Source: Ruminococcus gauvreauii
Lineage (GTDB): Bacteria > Bacillota > Clostridia > Lachnospirales > Lachnospiraceae
Length of the DNA stretch: 64,000 nt
Reading direction: 5' to 3'
NCBI RefSeq assembly: GCF_025151995.1
Contig: NZ_CP102290.1
Location: forward strand, 1,736,001 to 1,800,000
A model generated the notes under the pieces. That model saw only the letters and a list, made by a program, of their open reading frames with translations. It ran no database searches and was not told the origin of the DNA. The stretch's first letter is position 1. Each line of letters begins with the position of its first letter. Positions 52,983 through 62,412 of this stretch are shown here, piece after piece. The position numbers were made by a program, and so were the translations under genes.

Positions 52983-55557
52983 TTACGCCGCAGGCAGGGG
53001 CAGGCATATCATTTGCTGCACTCTGCTGACGGCCGTTTTGATACTCGGCTGCGCATGTGTCCTGAAAAACGGTGTCTTTGGCTCCAAAGTTGACTGGATC
53101 AGCCAGCACAGTGTGCTTCCGGATTATTTCCGGCAGCTGTTTTACGAGACAGGCAATCTTTTTCCTAATTTCGCCCCGGATATAGGCGGTGGACAGAACA
53201 TTTACAATTTCTCTTATTATGGTCTGTTCAGCCCGCTGATTCTGCTCTCATATGCCCTGCCGTTCGTGAAAATGGCAGATTACATTATGGCAGTCAGCAT
53301 AATCGGGCTTGCGGCCTCTGTATATCTGTTTTATGCCTGGCTTATAAAACGGGGGTTCTCGGTCTGGACCGCCTTTAGCTGCGCCCTGCTGTTTTTGCTG
53401 GCGGCGCCTATGATTTACCACTCCTACAATCAATGGATGTTCGTAAGCTACATGCCATTTCTGTGCATGAGCTTTCTTGGAATGGACCGGCTGGTTGAAC
53501 ATCGCCGGTCCGGCTTACTGATCGCCGGGGTGTTTCTCATGATTATGACAAGCTTTTATTTTTCCATCGGCGGCATGGGAGCTCTGTTTTTATATGGTCT
53601 GCACCGTTGCTTTCAGGAACACAATGGCAAAATCACCGTTTTTCTGTGGACCCGGAGTATTCTCAGGCTTTTATGCCCCATGATCGCCGCCGTCTGTATG
53701 TCCGGTTTTTTATTAATTCCCTCTGCAGCCGCGATATTTGGCAGCAGCAGGTCTTCGGCTCATGGAATCTCTGCCTCACAGGTGCTGGTACCTGAGCTGA
53801 AAGTTATGCGTCTGCTTTACAGTCCGTATGGACTGGGACTTACTTCTCTTGTGATTGCCGTACTGATCACGGGCTTATTCTGGAAAAAGGCAAGCGAACG
53901 CATTCTGATCTGGGGTCTGGTCTTTCTTTTTACAATCCCGGCGGCCGGTTATCTCTTAAACGGGGGCCTGTACGAAAAGGATAAGGTATTCATTCCTTTT
54001 CTCCCTCTGCTGTGCTATGTGACCGCATACTATATAAAAAAAATACAGCAGATAAAAGGCGAAAACTCCGTCCGAACAAAAACACTTTATCTGCTGCCAT
54101 ATGTGGCTGTCATTCTTTTATTATTTATGTGCAGACACCAGGATCAATACCGGAATTACTGGAGATTCATCCTGATCGACGCAGCGGTAATATTTGCCGT
54201 ATTCTGCCTGTATCTGTTCCTGAAAAAACTGACAGCCCCCCTTCCGGTACTTCTGTCATGCGGATTCCTGTTCAGTTACTGTATGATCTATCACAGTGCC
54301 GCAGATATGGCTGTTCCGCGCGACTTTTTTCAGGAACTTACCAGTTCCGGGATTTCGGATCTTGTCTCTTCTATCGATGACAAACTGTCTGGTTTCCGCC
54401 TCGAACAGATCGGAACACACGCAGAAAACTCTGCCAACTTTAACAGAATCCACGCAGGCGGACAAAAAATCTCTTCAATGTATTCATCCGCCTGCAATCC
54501 GTATTACCGGACATTTCGTGAGCAGACCTTTGAACTGGAACAGCCGTACCGCAACTGTCTCATGCAGGGTGTCTCCACGAATCCTCTGTTTCGCCGGCTG
54601 ATGGGTGTAAAATATATCATCAGCAAAGACACGCAGTTCGGTTATCAAAAACTTTACACGCAAGACGGCCTCACACTTTGGGAAAACAAAGACGTGGCTC
54701 CTCTCGCTTATGTCACGGACCGCCTGGTCTCCGAGCAGGAATACGAATCTCTTGATTTTCCTTACAGTCAGCTTATATTTTCACAGGCCGGGGTTGTCCC
54801 GCAATCCAGTATTTCAACATCCACAGCATCTGCACGGTCAGCCATGAAGGTAAACGACGTAACATTTACCATTCATCAGGCGGGATCGGCGTTGGATATT
54901 CAGGCTGTCGAAAACGGATATGAAATTCACGCCGCAAAGAAATCCAGAATTGATATTTCTCTCCCGGAAGGAACCCAGCCGCAGGATCTGTTATTTATTC
55001 AGTTTCAGATAGAAAACCTGAACCCGACAAAGGATATCTCGATCAAAATCGGCACCGTCAGCAACAAACTTACAGGTGTAAATCACGATTATTACAACGG
55101 AAACACTACGTTTACCTATGTACTGGGAATTGAAGAAGGAAAAACCTCCCTTCCTGTCACGTTCAAAAAGGGAGATTGCAGAATTACCGATATTCATGCC
55201 TACGCGGCAGATGGCAGTATCCTGAGCAGCAACAATTTGTACAGTCAGCCGTTTCGTCTTGATAAAGATCTGACTGCAGGGGATGTGATGGCCGGAACCA
55301 TCAGCGCAGATCAGGACGGCTGGTTTATCAGTTCTGTCCCGTATGACAGCCACTTTAAAATAACGGTTGACGGACAGCCTATTAAGCCGCAGATCGTCAA
55401 CACTGCCTTCCTGGGATTTCCGCTAGCTCAGGGCGAACATCAAATAGAGATCCGCTACCGGGCGCCCGGTACATATGCGGGCTGGCTTTGCACCCTTGCA
55501 GGGATTCTGCTTTGCATCCTCTGTGTGCGCCAGCGCCGGGCAGTATTACATTCCTAA
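52969..55557 (+). CDS. YfhO-family membrane glycosyltransferase (GT-C type)
   Basis: An 862-residue protein with about eleven or twelve helices in the first 450 residues and a large extracytoplasmic C-terminal region. The early extracytoplasmic loop with YETGNLFPNFAPDIGGGQNI contains an acidic site as expected of GT-C enzymes, and the late part includes VKYIISKDTQFGYQKLYTQD. YfhO uses the lipid-linked sugar made by CsbB to modify teichoic acids or other wall polymers. The start at 52969 has GGAGGG 7 bases upstream. It ends before a strong terminator. Confidence 0.87.
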   Translation: MKQHNYAAGRGRHIICCTLLTAVLILGCACVLKNGVFGSKVDWISQHSVLPDYFRQLFYETGNLFPNFAPDIGGGQNIYNFSYYGLFSPLILLSYALPFVKMADYIMAVSIIGLAASVYLFYAWLIKRGFSVWTAFSCALLFLLAAPMIYHSYNQWMFVSYMPFLCMSFLGMDRLVEHRRSGLLIAGVFLMIMTSFYFSIGGMGALFLYGLHRCFQEHNGKITVFLWTRSILRLLCPMIAAVCMSGFLLIPSAAAIFGSSRSSAHGISASQVLVPELKVMRLLYSPYGLGLTSLVIAVLITGLFWKKASERILIWGLVFLFTIPAAGYLLNGGLYEKDKVFIPFLPLLCYVTAYYIKKIQQIKGENSVRTKTLYLLPYVAVILLLFMCRHQDQYRNYWRFILIDAAVIFAVFCLYLFLKKLTAPLPVLLSCGFLFSYCMIYHSAADMAVPRDFFQELTSSGISDLVSSIDDKLSGFRLEQIGTHAENSANFNRIHAGGQKISSMYSSACNPYYRTFREQTFELEQPYRNCLMQGVSTNPLFRRLMGVKYIISKDTQFGYQKLYTQDGLTLWENKDVAPLAYVTDRLVSEQEYESLDFPYSQLIFSQAGVVPQSSISTSTASARSAMKVNDVTFTIHQAGSALDIQAVENGYEIHAAKKSRIDISLPEGTQPQDLLFIQFQIENLNPTKDISIKIGTVSNKLTGVNHDYYNGNTTFTYVLGIEEGKTSLPVTFKKGDCRITDIHAYAADGSILSSNNLYSQPFRLDKDLTAGDVMAGTISADQDGWFISSVPYDSHFKITVDGQPIKPQIVNTAFLGFPLAQGEHQIEIRYRAPGTYAGWLCTLAGILLCILCVRQRRAVLHS

Positions 55558-55587
55558 ACTGTAAAGGAACCTTGATTTCCATGTAGC

Positions 55588-55640
55588 AAAAAACCGGATA
55601 CATAAAACCTGCAGTTACAGGCCTTATGTATCCGGTACTT
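55588..55640. terminator. Bidirectional terminator between yfhO-like gene and murA
   Basis: A perfect 13-bp stem, ACCGGATACATAA (55593-55605) with TTATGTATCCGGT (55624-55636), has AAAAAA before it and CTTTTACTT after, so it can work in both directions. It lies 30 bases past yfhO and 15 past murA. Confidence 0.92.
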
Positions 55641-55651
55641 TTACTTCTCTT

Positions 55652-56944
55652 TTATCCAATCCGAAGTTTAAATTTCTGAATTTCTTTTTCGCTGAATACA
55701 CGGTCGATATCCGCGCCAAGACCCCTGAGCTTTCCTTCAAAGTCCTCATATCCGCGCTGAATATACATGATATCATCTACCGTTGTGATCCCGTCAGCTG
55801 CCAGTCCGGCTATTACAAGTGCCGCACCTGCACGGAGGTCCGGCGCACTTACTCTGGCACCCGTAAGGCGGTCCACACCGTCTATAATCGCAGTATTACC
55901 TTCCACTTTGACATCGGCGCCCATACGTGCGAGCTCGTCAGCATATTTAAAGCGGTTCTCAAAAATGCTCTCTGTCACGATACTTGTCCCCTCAGCGAGT
56001 GCAAGTACAACAGCCATCTGCGGTTGCATATCCGTCGGGAATCCGGGATACGGAAGCGTCTTCACATGTGTTCTCCTGAGTCGCCGGGATGCGATCACAC
56101 GAATGGTATCGTCAAATTCTTCCACTTCACATCCGATCTCCTCCAGCTTCGCTGTCGTCGCCTCGAGATGTTTCGGAATCACATTTTTCAGCAGGATATC
56201 CCCCTTGGTAGCCGCCGCTGCCATCATATAAGTACCCGCTTCGATCATATCGGGCACAATGGAATAATCGCTTGCGTGCAGTTTGTCCACGCCTTTGATA
56301 CGAATGACATCCGTACCCGCACCCTTAATATTCGCTCCCATACTGTTCAGGAAATTGGCAACGTCGACGACATGAGGCTCTCTCGCCGCATTTTCAATAA
56401 TGGTTCTTCCTTTTGCCATGGACGCGGCCATCATGATATTGATCGTCGCACCCACCGATACCATATCCAGGAAGATATGATTTCCGGTTAACTCATTGGC
56501 TCTCGCCACAATCGCACCGTGCAGGATATCAACGGACGCGCCGAGCGCACGAAATCCTTTCAGATGCTGGTCGATCGGACGGCTTCCGATGTTACAGCCG
56601 CCGGGAAGCGGTACTTCCGCTTTTTTGTATTTTCCAAGTAATGCGCCTAACAAGTAGTAGGACGCACGAATCTTCTTAATATATTCGTAATCAACACTGA
56701 TATCGCCAATTGTCGCTCCGTTGATGGTCACCGTATGGCGGTCAACACGTTCAACTGTTGCCCCGATTCTTTCAATTGCTTCCAGCAGAACATTAATATC
56801 TCTGACGTCCGGAAGATTATCGATACGCACTGTTTCATCCGTCATAATTGCTGCAGCCAGAATAGCAAGCGCTGCATTTTTTGCTCCGCCGATCTCTACT
56901 TCTCCAACCAGCGGATTACCACCTCTTATTATATATTGTTCCAT
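55652..56944 (-). CDS. murA: UDP-N-acetylglucosamine 1-carboxyvinyltransferase
   Basis: A 430-residue enzyme catalysing the first committed step of peptidoglycan synthesis. The fosfomycin-target Cys is present in LPGGCNIGSRPID; KNAALAILAA at the N-terminus and the repeated inverse alpha-beta barrel pattern are intact. The start at 56944 follows GAGG by 7 bases; 17 upstream codons have no ribosome site. A promoter, TTGAAT-17-TATGCT, lies at about 57010-57040 on the minus strand. Confidence 0.97.
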   Translation of the reverse strand: MEQYIIRGGNPLVGEVEIGGAKNAALAILAAAIMTDETVRIDNLPDVRDINVLLEAIERIGATVERVDRHTVTINGATIGDISVDYEYIKKIRASYYLLGALLGKYKKAEVPLPGGCNIGSRPIDQHLKGFRALGASVDILHGAIVARANELTGNHIFLDMVSVGATINIMMAASMAKGRTIIENAAREPHVVDVANFLNSMGANIKGAGTDVIRIKGVDKLHASDYSIVPDMIEAGTYMMAAAATKGDILLKNVIPKHLEATTAKLEEIGCEVEEFDDTIRVIASRRLRRTHVKTLPYPGFPTDMQPQMAVVLALAEGTSIVTESIFENRFKYADELARMGADVKVEGNTAIIDGVDRLTGARVSAPDLRAGAALVIAGLAADGITTVDDIMYIQRGYEDFEGKLRGLGADIDRVFSEKEIQKFKLRIG

Positions 56945-57069
56945 ATTCCACCTCGGATTTTTCTTGTATATGCAGCCCTGAAACCGCCTATACAACCAAT
57001 CAATGTATTAATTAGCATACCGCAATTGTTATAATAATTCAATCGTTTTGTAAAAAAAACTTAAAATTT

Positions 57070-57579
57070 TTATAAAGTTAATCTGACGAGAATCGCCCGC
57101 AGCGTCTCTTCAATCCCTTTATTTTCCTCATCAACAATCAAATCAGCATATTGCTCATACAACACTGTGCGCTCCTCATAAATATCCCGAAGAGTTTGTC
57201 CTTCTTTCTGCACTACCCCTCTACCTCTTAGGTTATGCAGACGCCTCTTCAAAGATGCATAGGAAAGCCGTAAATAAATCATCGTTCCAATTTCCCGGAG
57301 GTGTTCCATCGCCTCTTTTCCGTATACTACACTCCCTCCTGTAGCGATTACGGTACGATTCGCATCAATGGACGCATTGACTCTGTTTTCAATCGAAATA
57401 AACCCGTCTGCCCCTTCTTCTGCGATGATCTCCTTCAGCAGACGGTTTTCCTGCTGCTGGATCAAAAGATCCGCATCCAGAAACTGATATCCGATTTCCT
57501 TTGCCAGAATCACGCCTATCGTGCTTTTTCCAACACCCGGCATTCCGATTAATACAAGATTGCTCTTTTCTTTTTTCAT
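57070..57579 (-). CDS. aroK: Shikimate kinase
   Basis: A 169-residue P-loop kinase: GMPGVGKSTIG (about 13-23), the Asp in FLDADLLIQ that binds shikimate, and the Arg in NRVNASI and GGSVVYG in the substrate site. It phosphorylates shikimate in the chorismate pathway. AGGGGAAC precedes the ATG. It stands alone; two inverted repeats (ATGCTAAA..TTTAGCAT and TGAATGT..ACATTCA) lie upstream at 57595-57675, with TTGAAA-17-TAAACT as a possible promoter. Confidence 0.9.
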   Translation of the reverse strand: MKKEKSNLVLIGMPGVGKSTIGVILAKEIGYQFLDADLLIQQQENRLLKEIIAEEGADGFISIENRVNASIDANRTVIATGGSVVYGKEAMEHLREIGTMIYLRLSYASLKRRLHNLRGRGVVQKEGQTLRDIYEERTVLYEQYADLIVDEENKGIEETLRAILVRLTL

Positions 57580-57774
57580 GTTCCCCTAGCCTTTTTGCAT
57601 GCTAAATACGTCTATAGTTTAGCATAATTGAAAAGTTCTTTCAACATGAATGTACGTTCTGGACATTCATGCCAAAGAATGAGGGATTTTTATTAAGATT
57701 TAAGAAAATACAAATATAAAATTAAGATATCCACGGTAAAATAAATGTATTCTTACCACATAGGAGGACAGGCA

Positions 57775-58404
57775 ATGCTTTCGTATCTGCTGATGGAATT
57801 ATTATGCACAACACCCGTTATCTTTTTAACGGGCATTATATGTTACGTCGCCATGCGTATTTTTAAATACAACGCAAAAGGTATTCATATTGCTGCCGTC
57901 ACTTTATTTTCTGCCAGCCTGATTCTTATTTTCGACATTACAGGACTTCCCAGCTTCTATGATATGCGGTGGGGCGATGCCGGAATCAACCTGATTCCAT
58001 TTGTTGATTTTCCACAGGAAATTTTCCAGTATGGCATGAATGTGATCCTTTTTTTTCCTGTCGGTTTCTTTTTGCCGCTGTTATGGAAAAAGTTCGAATC
58101 TTTTCTGCGTGTGTTTCTTACAGGATTAGGCATGTCACTGGTCATTGAACTGCTTCAGCTTTTCACATTCCGCGCTGTCGATATCGATGATCTCCTGATG
58201 AATACGCTCGGCGCAGCGGCCGGATATTTGATCTGGCGGCTGCTGCAGAAGGTCTTTCCAGCTTTTTTAACCCGCTTTCGCAGCAATGGCAGACGCCTCT
58301 GGGAAAATCTGGGGTGGCTGATATGTATCGCGGGATGTCTTATGATGAACTTCTTTGTGATACCTCTTCAGTATGCGTTTGTGTATCATTTGCTGCGGGG
58401 ATGA
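57775..58404 (+). CDS. VanZ-like family membrane protein
   Basis: A 209-residue protein with about five helices and the VanZ signature NLIPFVDFPQEIFQYGMNVI and FFPVGFFLPLLW, then FRAVDIDDLLMNTLGAAAGY. VanZ confers low-level teicoplanin resistance; most family members have no known role. The start at 57775 has GGAGG 7 bases upstream. Confidence 0.88.
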   Translation: MLSYLLMELLCTTPVIFLTGIICYVAMRIFKYNAKGIHIAAVTLFSASLILIFDITGLPSFYDMRWGDAGINLIPFVDFPQEIFQYGMNVILFFPVGFFLPLLWKKFESFLRVFLTGLGMSLVIELLQLFTFRAVDIDDLLMNTLGAAAGYLIWRLLQKVFPAFLTRFRSNGRRLWENLGWLICIAGCLMMNFFVIPLQYAFVYHLLRG

Positions 58405-58414
58405 TTCCGTAATC

Positions 58415-58496
58415 ATGAAAGACAGGACTTTCATCAGTCATTTTTTTGAAAAAGAGTAAGTGGAGAATGCGACTCGCAAGAGTCACACCCTCCACT
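58415..58496. terminator. Pair of hairpins between the VanZ-like gene and the UroD-family gene
   Basis: ATGAAAG (58415-58421) with CTTTCAT (58428-58434), followed within six bases by seven T, fits a plus-strand terminator. AGTGGAG (58459-58465) with CTCCACT (58490-58496), containing GACTC..GAGTC, is followed on the minus strand by TTACTCTTTTTC and fits the end of the sugar operon. Confidence 0.72.
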
Positions 58497-58508
58497 ATAT
58501 ATCCATAC

Positions 58509-59771
58509 TCACATATCTCCATTAAACTCTTTCACCGCGTCAATCATCGCCACGATATTCTCAACCGGCGTGTTTGCCTGTATGATATGTACGGCGTTGA
58601 AGATAAATCCGCCGTCTTTTGCAAAGATCTCACACCTTCTTAATACCTGCTCACGGACCTCCTCCGGTGTCCCGAACGGAAGCACCTTCTGCGTGTCGAC
58701 ACCGCCTCCCCAGAATGTAAGGTCCCTGCCGAATTCATTTTTCAGTTCCTGAGGATCCATGCCATCGGCAGATGTCTGCACCGGATTTAAAGCATCGAAT
58801 CCCGATTCGATCAGCAACGGGATCAGCGGCCGTACCGCTCCGCAGTTGTGCTTTAAGATCTTCCAGTTCGTATTCTCATGAATCCAGTTGTTCGCCCTCT
58901 TGTAGTACGGCATGTAGACTTCCCGGAATACCTCGGGTGATACAAACAGGCTGTGCTGATGGGAAAGGTCCGTCGCACACGTAAACGCCACATCGATCAT
59001 ATCCCCGCACGTTTCGTTGATACGGCGCAGGTTTTCAATCGCAATATCCGTCTGTCTGTCAAAAACCTCCTTCACAAAATCTTCTCTCAGAAGCGGCGAC
59101 ATATACCAGTCCGTATAGTTACGGATACCTTTCGGATGCTTTAATCCGACTCCCGGGATGTCCGCCGCATCTCCCAGTCCCATGCCCGGCGCAGCCAGGA
59201 TCACCGAGCGGTTCTGACGGCATCCCTCCTCAGCCTGAGCCTTAATGTACTGCAGGTTATCATCATCCAGCAGCGTCCATTCCTCCAGGTTATCCTCCGG
59301 GTCCAGGTCATCATCGTCAAATGGTTCCTGGCGGATAATCGCATCGAAATAGACCGATTTCGCCGGCATGTGTCCGGAAGGCGGGATGCTCAGGTCTCCC
59401 TGGGGATGAACAAAATACCCGCCCTTTCCGTCAGGCTGAGGGTTAAACCCTTCCGGCACGAGGATCGTCTGACCGTCCGGATTTACCCACTCTTTCACTT
59501 TGTCTCTCGGGAATCCAAACATCGTTCCCTTTGGAAAAGCGCATGCGGTATCTACCCCCATCACATCCGCCAGGTCTTCCTCGATCATACCCGCCATAAT
59601 GTAAACGTCAACGACCGTCACCGGACGTTTCTCAAGCCCGTAATATTCTCTCAGCCCCTCGATGCAGCTCACATGCATGGTCGAATCATTGATTCCTCCG
59701 AAATCCACTGCTACTTTGTCCGGCTGCTTATGGTTTAACGATGCCTGTACCCGTTCTCTGTGTGTCATCAT
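58509..59771 (-). CDS. Uroporphyrinogen decarboxylase-family protein (MtaA/methyltransferase-like)
   Basis: A 420-residue TIM-barrel protein of the UroD superfamily. HRERVQASLNHKQPDKVAVD is the usual start; LKHNCGAVRPLIPLLIESGF has the His-x-Cys pattern seen in zinc-dependent methyltransferases (MtaA, CmuA, veratrol O-demethylase types), and GGGVDTQKVLPFGTPEEV follows. True UroD lacks this pattern and no haem gene is near, so methyl transfer or another corrinoid-linked step is likelier. The start at 59771 has GGAGGAG upstream. It lies 19 bases after a sugar-binding-protein gene. Confidence 0.82.
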   Translation of the reverse strand: MMTHRERVQASLNHKQPDKVAVDFGGINDSTMHVSCIEGLREYYGLEKRPVTVVDVYIMAGMIEEDLADVMGVDTACAFPKGTMFGFPRDKVKEWVNPDGQTILVPEGFNPQPDGKGGYFVHPQGDLSIPPSGHMPAKSVYFDAIIRQEPFDDDDLDPEDNLEEWTLLDDDNLQYIKAQAEEGCRQNRSVILAAPGMGLGDAADIPGVGLKHPKGIRNYTDWYMSPLLREDFVKEVFDRQTDIAIENLRRINETCGDMIDVAFTCATDLSHQHSLFVSPEVFREVYMPYYKRANNWIHENTNWKILKHNCGAVRPLIPLLIESGFDALNPVQTSADGMDPQELKNEFGRDLTFWGGGVDTQKVLPFGTPEEVREQVLRRCEIFAKDGGFIFNAVHIIQANTPVENIVAMIDAVKEFNGDM

Positions 59772-59790
59772 AGTCTCCTCCATCATCCTT

Positions 59791-60834
59791 TTATTTCCAG
59801 CTGCTCATGTCCCTTAAGGATTCGCCGAATGTATCAACGTTATCTTTATTTACAAATACCGTGCCGGAATCATTGATTTTTTCAGCCGGCTCTTTCCCCT
59901 CTGTCTGGTATTCCACGATCCACTGTGCTGCCTGATACCCCATTCTGTAATAGTTTTGGGACATGGTTCCGTAGATTTTCCCTTCCCGTATCAGATCCAG
60001 TACCTCCTGTGTATCATCGATGGACATGATGGTCAGTTTATCCAAAAGCCCCATCTCCGTGGCAACCTGTGCCGCTCCAACTGCCCCCGCCGGTGATACG
60101 TTCGCACACACATTGACATCCGGATACGTGGTGAACAGATTCTGCCACAGATCTACTGAAGTAGCCAGGTCATCATTATTTTCTTCCAGCGACAGTTCCT
60201 GGTAGCCGCTGACACCTTCGAACACGCTCTTATACCCGTTTGTCGTATCGATAACGGACGAGTTTGTGATGGTACTTCCCACGTAAATGACCTGAGGTGC
60301 CTCATCTCCCAGCTTTTTGGCCACCTCTTCTGCAGCCATTGCCCCCAGCGTCTCTCCATTTGTTCCGATGTATGCGAAATATGGCGCCTCGATCTCGCTT
60401 CCGGCATTTACCAGCACCACCGGTATACCCGCTTCATCTGCCTGGCTCATGACATTTACCATGGCCTCCGGATTCAGACCGCACGTAATGATACCGTCCA
60501 CGCCTTCCGCGATGGCAATCTCCATCTGCTTGATCATGGAATCCACATCAATGTTTGCAGGTCCGACCCAGTCCCCGGTAAAGCCAAACTCATCTGCGGC
60601 AGCATCAAAGCCCTCCTTTGACACCAGCCAGACATCGCTTGCCAGAAGCGGTGTGATATAGACTATGTGCAGATCCTCCGCACTTTTCTTTTCGGCTGTT
60701 TCGGTACTTCCTTCCTCGGTCTTTGCCTCTGTTTTTTCATCTGCCGACTCGATGTCGCTGGCATTACCACAACCCCCAAGCAATCCAACTGCCATTGCCA
60801 ATGTCAACATAATACCTAATACACGTTTTTTCAT
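59791..60834 (-). CDS. Sugar ABC transporter substrate-binding lipoprotein (ribose/galactose family)
   Basis: A 347-residue periplasmic-binding-protein type 1 lipoprotein. The signal peptide ends in GLLGGCGN (Cys near 22), followed by a Glu/Thr-rich linker and the binding fold: LHIVYITPLLASDVWLVSKE, GVDGIITCGLNPEAMVNVMS and TIMSIDDTQEVLDLIREGKI. AGGAGG lies upstream. The ligand is unknown; the family binds pentoses, hexoses, polyols and AI-2-like molecules. Confidence 0.91.
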   Translation of the reverse strand: MKKRVLGIMLTLAMAVGLLGGCGNASDIESADEKTEAKTEEGSTETAEKKSAEDLHIVYITPLLASDVWLVSKEGFDAAADEFGFTGDWVGPANIDVDSMIKQMEIAIAEGVDGIITCGLNPEAMVNVMSQADEAGIPVVLVNAGSEIEAPYFAYIGTNGETLGAMAAEEVAKKLGDEAPQVIYVGSTITNSSVIDTTNGYKSVFEGVSGYQELSLEENNDDLATSVDLWQNLFTTYPDVNVCANVSPAGAVGAAQVATEMGLLDKLTIMSIDDTQEVLDLIREGKIYGTMSQNYYRMGYQAAQWIVEYQTEGKEPAEKINDSGTVFVNKDNVDTFGESLRDMSSWK

Positions 60835-60875
60835 GCTTCATTTCCTCCTCTTTGTTAAATTTGTAAGTGGTCTGT

Positions 60876-62393
60876 TTAAAGTGATAAGGCTGCCGCCTCC
60901 AGAAGAATCTGTTCATTCACCTCATTTTTCATAAACTCACCTGCGATCCTGCCATCCCTGAGTACCACGAACCGGTCACACAGAGAGATCAGTTCGGGCA
61001 TTTCCGAGGAAATGACCACAATGCTTAAACCTTCTTCCGCAAGCTCATTGATGATCTTATAGATCTCCGCCTTAGCCCCGACGTCGATCCCTCTTGTCGG
61101 TTCATCCAGAAAGAGCACCTTCATATCGGTAGCCAGCGCCCGGGAGATGATCACCTTCTGCTGATTTCCGCCGGACAGACTTGTGATGCTGGTCTCTGAA
61201 CTGGGGGCCTTGATCTTCAGATAGTCGAAAAATTTATGAACGACCGCCTTTTCTTCTTTTTTCTGGATGAACGTATGTTTTGAGATCTTATCCATGATGG
61301 ATAATGTCATGTTCTCTCTGATCGTCATCGTTCCAACGTAACCATCATGTTTCCTGTCCTCGCTGACCATGAAGAATCCGTTTTTGATCGCCTCTCTCGG
61401 ATCCCTGTTTTCACATTCCTTTCCCTCAACGCAGATACTGCCCCTGGTCCTCGGCAGCGCACCGTACACTGCCCGGAGCAGTTCGCTTCTGCCCGAGCCT
61501 ACCAGACCCGCAAGTCCCAGGATCTCCCCTCTTTTCACCCCGAAAGAGACCCCGTCTATCATGTTCTTGTTCGGTGCAAACGGATGCGGTACCACCATAT
61601 CGGTTACACGGAATACTTCATCACCAAACGTCTTGTGCGACTCCGGATAAAAGGAATCCATTTCCCGTCCGATCATATCCGCGATGATCTGATTCGGCAC
61701 AATTTCAGTCTTTTCATACTCCGACACCACACATCCGTTCCTCATCACAACCACACGGTCTGAAATGTCAAATACTTCCTCCAGTTTATGAGAAATATAG
61801 ATGCAGGAAATACCGTCCGCTTTCAATTTCCGGATGATCTTCATCAGATTATCCGTCTCCTCCAGCGTCAGCGCCGCAGTTGGTTCGTCCAGTATCAAAA
61901 TACTGGGGTTCTGAACCAGCGCCCTGGCGATACAGACCAGCTGCTGCATGCTGGCATTCAGGCTGCGCATCTGAATATCCACATCCAGATCAATATTCAG
62001 GCTGAGTAATGCCTTTTTTGCCTGTATCTTAAGCCGTTTCCAGTCGATCAGACCGTTTTTCCGTTTAGGCCAGTGGCCGAGCATGACGTTTTCTGCCGCC
62101 GTCATATCCAGCTGAATGTTCAGCTCCTGGGGAATCATACCGATCCCACATTTTTCCGCGCCCTGGGCATTCATGATTTCCACAGGTCTTCCGTCGACCT
62201 CTACCGTTCCCGTATAACTCCCGGAAGGATATGTCCCGCTCAGTACTTTCATCAGTGTAGACTTTCCTGCGCCGTTTTCCCCGACCAGTGACAGGACTTC
62301 CCCCTCCTCAAGCCTCAGCGAAACATGATCGAGCGCCTTGACACCGGGAAATACCTTTGTTACCTCTTTTACACATAACCTCTGTCTTCCCAT
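60876..62393 (-). CDS. Sugar ABC transporter ATPase with two ABC domains (RbsA/MglA type)
   Basis: A 505-residue double ATPase. The first half has GENGAGKST, a signature region with NASMQQLVCIARAL, and ILILDEPTAALT; the second has the degenerate P-loop GLVGSGRSE, signature LSGGNQQKVIISRAL and VLFLDEPTRGID. The start at 62393 follows AAGGAG. It lies 19 bases after the permease gene. Confidence 0.93.
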   Translation of the reverse strand: MGRQRLCVKEVTKVFPGVKALDHVSLRLEEGEVLSLVGENGAGKSTLMKVLSGTYPSGSYTGTVEVDGRPVEIMNAQGAEKCGIGMIPQELNIQLDMTAAENVMLGHWPKRKNGLIDWKRLKIQAKKALLSLNIDLDVDIQMRSLNASMQQLVCIARALVQNPSILILDEPTAALTLEETDNLMKIIRKLKADGISCIYISHKLEEVFDISDRVVVMRNGCVVSEYEKTEIVPNQIIADMIGREMDSFYPESHKTFGDEVFRVTDMVVPHPFAPNKNMIDGVSFGVKRGEILGLAGLVGSGRSELLRAVYGALPRTRGSICVEGKECENRDPREAIKNGFFMVSEDRKHDGYVGTMTIRENMTLSIMDKISKHTFIQKKEEKAVVHKFFDYLKIKAPSSETSITSLSGGNQQKVIISRALATDMKVLFLDEPTRGIDVGAKAEIYKIINELAEEGLSIVVISSEMPELISLCDRFVVLRDGRIAGEFMKNEVNEQILLEAAALSL

Positions 62394-62412
62394 CTGCTCT
62401 CCTTTTTGTCCC

